Origin: Bolinopsis microptera
Lineage: Eukaryota > Ctenophora > Tentaculata > Lobata > Bolinopsidae
DNA length: 64,000 nucleotides
Reading direction: 5' to 3'
NCBI RefSeq assembly: GCF_026151205.1
Contig: NC_087082.1
Span: 11,727,997 to 11,791,996, forward strand
Of this stretch, positions 57,601 through 64,000 are shown in pieces. A program made the translations under genes and the position numbers. The first letter of the stretch is position 1; each line of letters begins with the position of its first letter. The notes beneath the pieces were generated by a model. It did no database searches. It worked only from the letters and a program-made list of their open reading frames with translations, and was not told the origin of the DNA.

Positions 57601-60600
57601 GAAGCTGTAGATAGCCCCTTTCAGGAATTCGTGAGTTCTGTTGGCACTTATAGGGAGAGTTACTGCAACAGGAAGTTTGGTAAAGGAGTATTCGGACATT
57701 GCAGTTCGTGGCTGAATATTTATTATTTTAAAACTTTTCACCTAATTTGAAACAATAAAAAGGAATAATCGGCCATCCTAGAAAAATGCAAAATCCTTTA
57801 CTCTCAATATGTCTATTGAATCTGTAAGACGCAGTAATCGATAAAAAACGGTAAACATGAATAAAGAAAAATGCAAAATAGGATATGGAATCCGTAACCA
57901 ATGAAGGAACTAAATATAAATAAATGAAGTCAAATTGTAAAACTATAAGAAGGTCAAAGAGTAAATAGCCGGTTGAGTAGTAAGATTTAATACAATAAAA
58001 AGGAATAATCGACCATCCTAGAAAAAGGCAAAATCCTTTACTCTCAATATGCCTATTGAATCTTTAAGAGGCAGTTATCGATAAAAAATGGTCAGCACGA
58101 ATAAAGAAAAATGCAAAATAGAATATGGAATCTGTAACCAATGAAGGAACTAAATATAAATAAATGAAGTCAAATTGTAAAACTAGAAGGTCACAGAGTA
58201 GATAGCCGGTTGAGTAGTAAGATGATACCTACTCATCTCACCTTGCATTTGGTCAGCTGATCCATATTGAAGTTATGTGGAGGACAGGGAATTTTGCTAC
58301 CACAATTATAGCTTATACTATTTCTTCAATGTTCATGGGCTGAGATCAGAAAAGATGAGTTATTTTGGAATGTAAGGTACAGTTATTGGCACTGGCGTTT
58401 TTTGTTCATCCGAATTATAATTTTGGTTTTATCGAGGTATCCCCTTAATTGCGATACAGTCTCGGAAAGCATGCCTGGGAAAAATTTACTTTTTGAGAAG
58501 AATTAGAAAGACTGAATTTCACTGAAGCCCAACAACAAAACTACTTTAAAAGTTAGGCCTAGTCGACTATGCTCATTATAAAAAATTTTGAAAGTGCCAA
58601 AACATATTGCTTTAATCTAGTACATTTTCCGAACATGAAGTTATTTCCCCGACCAAATCATTAAACAGTTTCGGTGTATGTCCCTGGCTGCAATTTGAAT
58701 TTGTTTAATTGTCTCAAAAAGACTTTTATTTTCAAAGCAGGAATAACAGATTGTAAAATTCCTAACCTAGATAGTAGATAATATCGTATACAGCTATACA
58801 CCACTCCCAACTCCAAAGAGAACATGGGTCATATTCAGAAGCAACAACTTGGACATACCATTCCCTCTTAAACCATATATCTATCTGCAATGTAACATTA
58901 CAAGAGGAATCAAATAGTTGCAGTATTGCTGGTCATAAATGTTATATAAAATAAACATTCAGTTAAACTAAAACTAAAATTAATTGCCATGATCTATTCG
59001 TCAGTAACTAATAACATATAGGCCTAGTCGACTATGCTCTTTGTTCTTGGCACAGGGCTCTTTGTGGATTCATTCTTGATTAGATTTATTAAGGTACACA
59101 ATCCTATGCTATCGATAAACATTTTTCAAAGTTTTTCTGAAAACTATTCTTTTTCATGTTTTATGCTGCCCTGATCATTATTAGCCGAAAATATTTTTTC
59201 GTATTCAAAGTCCGCACCTACCCTTCGATATACGATGTTGGACTCGAGGGTTCCCCCCTTGTAATGCGCTCTTGTTCCCCCCTTCTCCCCTTGTAAAGCG
59301 ATCTCGGATAAACCTTTAAAACAGGATCTACAGGGTGAACCACATAAAATTTGACTTTTAAAAAAGGTATCACCCGGGACACCTGCCTCATTAGCAAATT
59401 TTAACAAAAATTAACAAAATCTAGAAAACTTTAACAAAATTTAACAAAATTTAACAAAATTTTACAAAATTTAACAAAATTTTACAAAATTTGACAAAAT
59501 TTTACAAATTTTGCTGCTAACAGTCACCAATGTCCGCCAATTATGTCCGCTTATATCCGCTTATGTCCGCCTATGTCTTGTCATGTCCTGTCCTGTCCGT
59601 TTTGGATTCTATGAGACAAGCGGACATAGACGGACGTGTCACCCCCCCCCAATATTATTAATATAGTTAAAGTAGTATACCCGGCAACGAGACGCAGTTT
59701 GGAGCTGCACGGGTCGGTAAGTTATGAACTAAGTTTTCCTTTGTTTATTTCCGTATTAACCAGTAACCACGGACAACCAGCATATTCTTTGATATTACCC
59801 TCATCCAAACGTGCTCACCAACAGTAAACGTAAACTGTTGTCCGTACCTGGGGACCCCAGGCGCCGCCCAGTAATGTTGTCCGTGACCAGTGACGAAATA
59901 AGCACGTGCGTAATGAGTTAATCATGAAAGTAGGGAGGTAATTAAATAACTCATTAATGAGCAGTGGGAGTGCGTCCTCAGAGTATAAGAGTATAAGTAC
60001 TCAGACACTTTAGAGTAAGAGGTTGAGAAACTAAACATACAGTTCTCGCGCACGTGCAGAGGCTAAGGAAATAATATTAACGAGCATGGCACGTGCAGTA
60101 GGTACTGGGAGAACTGAAGACCAATCTGTGTTATTAAGTGGCATGTCTAGGTAGCACTGGTCCAGATTTATAATTGTTGCGAAAATTTCTCAGGGAACAG
60201 GAGAGAGCTATCGAGTTTATTTTGTTTCTGATAAATAATTTGTATGTTTTGTTTGAATAGTTGTCTTCTAAATGAACGATATACACTTTCTGAGATTAAG
60301 TCTTATTTTTCGGTAGACCTTTCACTTAACACACAATAAGTTGTAATAAGTCACCACAATCATAACCATGATAGTCAAAACCAAAACAACATTAACGTCG
60401 ACGAAACAGAAGTTGTAGTCATCGATTTTCTAGTATTTTAATCCTGATACAATCGTTGTTTGTCTCTTTTAATAATGAACAAAATATTGCCCTTTAAATA
60501 TCAAAATTAACTTCTTTGTTTGCTAATTTGTTGTTTAAATGCTGATCCATGAGACCAAAAGTCATAACTTGAGACACTTTAACAACCGTCAACCCTCCAG

Positions 60601-63600
60601 GTATTATCATGTATCGGATTTTAACGTTCTCAATTCTATTGCTAACTCTGGTTCACAGATTTCAATCAGGTGAGGCAAGAATTTATAAATTTATAATGTA
60701 GATTATTATGCTGAGAATCTGCTTCAGTAAATACAATCATGTCTTCAATTTCAATCCGGGCGCTTCTATCTTCTTCTTCTTCTTCGTAGGGGGCTGTGGT
60801 CAGGGTGGCCACTATTATAAGATAGAGCATTAGATCCCGGTGCTTACCCCGGTAAAATATTTTTAAGTGGAAAAAAGTTAAACTTTGTTTTTTCCACATT
60901 TGGTGAACCAAGCGCTACTATCAGTTCGTACTGAAGCTAATAAATGATAACCCATTGACTGATATGTAGAGTTGATAAAATGAGAGTTAATAAAATTTTA
61001 AAATCTTTGATATTTTCCAGAGATTGGTATAGTAGCATTGCTACTAAACGGGTATCAGCCAGAGATAGTTGGGTACATGAAAGTAGGAGATATAAGGAAT
61101 GTAGTCGTCTGTACGACCAACAAAAAAGAGGCAACTAGGTACATATAATACCGATACGTTACATATACATTTTATTGATAGCAAGTGTAATGATATCACG
61201 TGTAAGTTTTGTTAATCGTATGGTGGGTAGTTAAAGCATGGCTTATTAAGAATGATTACAATAAAAACCCCTAATTAGTTTACAGAGATAGCAATACAAA
61301 TACTGCAGGTTCGAAGTAGTTGAAGGTCTCCACACAGCATACGAAGGAGCCGTCTCATTTCGGGTAATAGGTGACTCCAAAAACGTTTATCTTCGACATA
61401 GGAATTTCTATTTAACGACTGTGAAATATTCTGCTACAGACGATCAGATACAGATAGAAAAAGATGCCAGCTTTATGGAAGTGCCAGGTCTTAGTGGAGG
61501 TAAGAGACTAACACATCTCATAAAATGTCTGGATGTGCTGATACCACTGGGATTTTTGATTTCTCGCTAATCTAACGATGAAACATCAGATATCACTGAA
61601 ACTTCATATCTTGATCATTCAACTCCGCAGATGAGGACAAACTTTCATTTGAAGCGGGCAACTATCCCAACCAGTACATAAGGTATTCAACATCACTTAG
61701 CAATGTAAAGATTTCGTCAATTATGTCTGCATCAATTTCCTTGGCAACAGAGAGACAAAAAAAAGCTTCATGGACATTGGTGAAGACAATAAATGCAGGT
61801 AATTAAAGAGAGGCAATATTAAACTATGTAAGTCACTACGTATCATGTGGTGACTTCTTAATTATGATAAATAAGCGCGCAGCGCGCCCGGCGACGCGAG
61901 CAAGCAATCTTTCGAAAAGCCGATCTCCTTTTCATTTGTGGCAGTTGATCCTATTTTCAAAGTCACATGTATCAATTATAATTGTCGCACAATAACTGAC
62001 ACATGTACCTCAGAAGCTGTGTTGATACAGATTCTTAGGAAACTATGCTGATCTTTACTAAAAACAGCTAGGTCTCCTGCAAGGAACACCCCACTACAGC
62101 TATAACCGTAACTCAGATATGATTCATGATTACTTGGTCGCAGGAAGTCTTTCAAATGCTCAACGGATAAACCAAAATTAAACATTTCTTCCTGGTTGTT
62201 TTTATTTTTACCAGGGCACGTGATAGATGCAGCCCTTTCATATAAAGAAGTCAAAAAATTATGCAAACAATTGGATATTTAGACATTTAGTTCCAACATA
62301 AATACGAAAATTAAGTATCTATAATTAGCTGGAAAGCTAGAAATTATCTGACCTGTACGGTACAGAGACCACCCAATATTATTATTGTGTCCCGGTAAGC
62401 AAAGAGCCAATAGTTACTGATATCAGTGAACATCTGACTTATCACCGCTACCACCCTCTGCCGAGGTGCTTCCTCGTCTGAAAATAGAGAACATGATCAG
62501 TATAAACCACTAATGTTTAGCAAAACTAACTGCTTGCTATTTGTTTCATAAGAATTATCGTTTCGTGATTATTCAGCGATAACACTATTATTAATTCCCA
62601 GAAATTTCAAGAAAAAAAGCCCAATATCTTGTTGTATTTTCATCCTGTATCATATTCCTGCACTCGCCAACCGTGAAACTTAGCGAAGATTCCCCAAAGT
62701 GAAACTCCTTATATGGGCATCACGTGAAACTCCTTATATGGGCATCACGTGGTCTAAACAAGTTTAAGTAACTCACCGATATTGAAAGAGCAGAGAGTAT
62801 TATGAGATACGTAGTAGAGTAGTCCCTCGTGTACAATGATAGAACTAACGTAACGTTGCAGCTGATAGTTTGTTATTGGTAACTCTGTTTCTAGCTGCAA
62901 TAGGAATAGGATTAGTAAATAGTATGTGATACTGAGAGTAGCATTCTTTTGAAATTTGTGTCTTAGTTGAGGACAATGCTTTTGAGAATTGAGACATATT
63001 TAAATATTAGTTAGGTATATGGTTCAGTTGCCACGAGGCAACTTGTAGATATTTCCCTATTGAAATCTGTAGTATACGATTGTGATTATTATCACCAAAT
63101 ACGATATGAGCACTGAAAAATCAATTTAATTTCGCGAAATATCAAAACACGGTTTAATTGACCACAAAATTGGGGGAAAGAAGAGGCCCAGTATAAAAAT
63201 GTTTTGCTATAATATCTCTGTTATCTACAGTTATTTATAAACCCACCTCTTGCCAGGAGTCAGTGTGAGGAATGTATTGTAACACTCTAACAAAGCTTTT
63301 TTGGACTGTAGACAATCCTGGATCCAGACTAGTTGTCGCCCCTGTAAATATATTACTTCTGAAATATTAACAAAATGGTAACCAAGTAAATTGCCAAACT
63401 TCTTCGAATAATGCTTTCTAAAAAAATGCAGGCCTTGTGTAGGGTAACGCTACAACGTGATAAATTTAGATGACGATCCAAATTTAAAGATATGGATGAC
63501 AAAAAGTAAAGAAAAAATGCGGAAATTTCAGGAATTTTGACGATGTAGACCTTGTCGTGAAGTTTCAGTGAGCAGTTCAAAAAGTATAAAATTCAAAAGA

Positions 63601-64000
63601 GATGGACTGTCACTAAAATCTGTCAAATATTCTGACCCCATAAATTCTGATCGAGCTAGAAACATCACATCCGCTAAGGGCATAGTTCCTGTAATTACGT
63701 ACCTTGTATAATTTGTAAAAATGAAAAAAAAAGAAGAAAAAAAAGACGGCTGAAAGATGGTATCTCGAACACGAGGCTTCAGAATTCTGTAAATTACAGC
63801 GCTTTGCAAAAAATGTGCGAGTACAAATATATATTAAAAGATGGACAATTTACATATTTACATCTATAATACCACAGATTATAGAATATATATCCCATTA
63901 AAACGAAAGCAACGCACCTATCATAAGAATAGTACCCTTGTACGCCAAACACCTCACATTGGCATTAAAAGAATGTGGCGGAACAGCGATCTCACTCCAC
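54673..64000 (-). CDS. Kelch-repeat propeller protein, 5'-partial, with two genes nested in its introns
   Basis: Exons in transcript order: 64000-63918, 63341-63247, 62894-62777, 62477-62353, 58884-58767, 58474-58393, 58311-58242, 56209-56066, 55696-55568, 55272-55172, 54751-54673. All phases chain to a TAA. Blade signatures: YKGTILMIG, LLYYVSHNTL, YRDTIIILGG, WCIAVYDIIYYL, GGGNWQNREILIYNLTSESW, HAAVGGDSVAKVELFDLTRH.W. The C-terminus is VGCMLVKPQESD. Exons 58474, 58311 and 56209 have weaker splice sites. A BTB/BACK N-terminus as in KLHL ubiquitin-ligase adaptors would lie outside the window and cannot be confirmed. The intron 62353-58884 holds the AbfB gene; the intron 58242-56209 holds a 7TM receptor. 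Confidence 0.8.
56461..56559. repeat. 33-bp tandem repeat, three copies
   Basis: Three perfect copies of a 33-bp unit (CTAGACGGCACGTCACACAT core) start 34 bp beyond the stop codon of the 7TM gene at 56593, on its 3' side. Confidence 0.95.
56593..57699 (-). CDS. Intronless divergent 7TM receptor, nested in a kelch intron
   Basis: 368 residues from the first ATG at 57699 (MSEYSFTKLPVAV). The frame stays open a little upstream, and an AG (TATTCAG) lies just before, so a short 5' exon is possible. Seven hydrophobic segments, for example LSITILVQNILIIVCYY, TFIAIATSNIIMAQGDLAL, VRLVMVIVTVVCAVLHCF, FTIHVGVPPFIVFVSMGFLV, HVVITVSLVSTLFFFCNASF. The usual class A marks are weak: VARPY stands where DRY is expected, and TM7 reads NAALFPLIL with no NPxxY tyrosine. 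N-glycosylation sites near the N-terminus and in extracellular loops. A lineage-specific chemoreceptor-like or orphan receptor is the best guess. Confidence 0.8.
   Translation of the reverse strand: MSEYSFTKLPVAVTLPISANRTHEFLKGAIYSFSPLNMTLSITILVQNILIIVCYYTDKARFVPATFIAIATSNIIMAQGDLALSIVGNLVYGSLELNLKYLFYSLYIYQGTCAVGETCSKFYNVVLSVVLTLKVARPYTAINIKRVRLVMVIVTVVCAVLHCFDGVAVFYLNETTRFQVYETRINTVSTLPIPGLWTLVYISCLANTNSTLCLNPDGSNSVLTSLLFTIHVGVPPFIVFVSMGFLVFKLSRSPVNETIWRHVVITVSLVSTLFFFCNASFLGVAAFSYFQFDVGDFVKNTDFKYSYLTRGKVTGFAVFTLPLINAALFPLILITRDRPDFFRRIFSRVRDSYRNLLNNEDSDSYPYT
57752..58225. repeat. ~240-bp tandem duplication upstream of the 7TM gene
   Basis: Copy 1 (57752-57991) and copy 2 (57992-58225) share AATAAAAAGGAATAATCG, CTTTACTCTCAATATG, AATGAAGGAACTAAATATAA and ATAGCCGGTTGAGTAGTAAG at over 90 per cent identity. 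The block lies between the 5' end of the receptor gene and the kelch exon at 58242. Confidence 0.95.
59403..59640. repeat. TAACAAAATTT repeats followed by TCCGCTTATG repeats
   Basis: About ten copies of TTAACAAAATTT (59403-59516) are followed by repeats of ATGTCCGCTT/CC (59530-59600) and an inverted counterpart CAAGCGGACATAGACGGAC (59618-59637), so the second block can fold back. It lies in the kelch intron; possibly a transposon remnant. Confidence 0.7.
59846..59874 (-). mobile_element. 29-bp minimal MITE with 10-bp target duplication
   Basis: Consists only of ACCTGGGGACCCCAGG joined to CGCCGCCCAGTAA, the two ends of the short MITE family. It is flanked by perfect TGTTGTCCGT repeats (59836-59845, 59875-59884), so it inserted, or was trimmed after insertion, with both ends intact. 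Confidence 0.88.
60609..62282 (+). CDS. Secreted AbfB (CBM42-like) domain protein, five exons, nested in a kelch intron
   Basis: Exons: 60609-60669, 61021-61138, 61309-61499, 61631-61798, 62215-62282; phases 1, 2, 1, 1 all match and give 201 residues. The N-terminus MYRILTFSILLLTLVHRFQS is a signal peptide, so the product is probably secreted. The core resembles the AbfB beta-trefoil (CBM42), known in fungal and bacterial arabinofuranosidases: VSFRVIGDSKNVYLRHRNFY, DASFMEVPGLSGD and LSFEAGNYPNQYIRYSTSLS match its FRVVPGLA...VSFES.NYPGYYLRHRN pattern. No catalytic domain is present, so it is likely a binding protein. The short C-terminal exon (VIDAALSYKEVKKLCKQLDI) is new to me. It lies antisense in the 3.5-kb kelch intron. 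Confidence 0.85.
62693..62749. repeat. Tandem 26-bp duplication
   Basis: Two copies of GTGAAACTCCTTATATGGGC followed by ATCACG, in a kelch intron. Confidence 0.9.

Noticed and set aside
59144-59407. 87-codon minus-strand open frame
   Set aside because: No domain, no splice chain to the kelch exons and no promoter context; probably chance.

Overview
This is a window of metazoan nuclear DNA. It is AT-rich, its genes have many short introns bounded by GT/AG, and it is heavily loaded with transposon relics, tandem repeats and one large satellite. The gene content (atypical PKC, myo-inositol oxygenase, a DENND2-type DENN protein, LDLa-containing and other 7TM receptors, a kelch propeller protein) and the TTAGGG-type repeats point to an invertebrate animal. 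The species cannot be named from sequence alone. The habit of placing genes inside introns of other genes has been described in ctenophores, but that is only a hint.

Layout. 1-9205 (+): 3' two thirds of an atypical protein kinase C gene, whose introns hold a 42-bp tandem repeat, a (GAAAT)n tract and a Tc1/mariner-like element. 11117-15102 (-): a complete myo-inositol oxygenase gene whose last intron carries a TTAA-flanked element. 15119-17206: copy A of a dispersed repeat (copy B at 33349-35127). 17742-19031 (-): a possible 112-aa five-exon gene that I do not recognise. 20165-23278: a 3.1-kb foldback element with arms of about 1.3 kb. 23714-33101 (+): a DENND2-like Rab GEF in twelve exons. 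Its 4.3-kb intron contains an intronless LDLa/7TM receptor on the other strand, an 84-bp MITE and a broken reverse transcriptase. 35128-39299: repeat debris without convincing genes. 39300-43042 (-): a coiled-coil gene whose splice acceptor was hit by a 913-bp transposon filled with TTAGGG and TCAGGG repeats. 44338-52726: a satellite of 23 units of about 366 bp, each an old dimer. 54673-64000 (-): a kelch-repeat gene, open at its 5' end, whose introns contain an intronless 7TM receptor (same strand) and a secreted AbfB-domain protein gene (opposite strand).

The genes are unrelated in function (polarity kinase, inositol catabolism, membrane traffic, receptors, a propeller scaffold), as expected for an animal locus. 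The main themes are intron-nested genes and several non-autonomous DNA elements, some with clear target-site duplications. Multi-exon models were built by hand, requiring matching GT/AG sites, matching splice phase and family similarity. No database search was possible.
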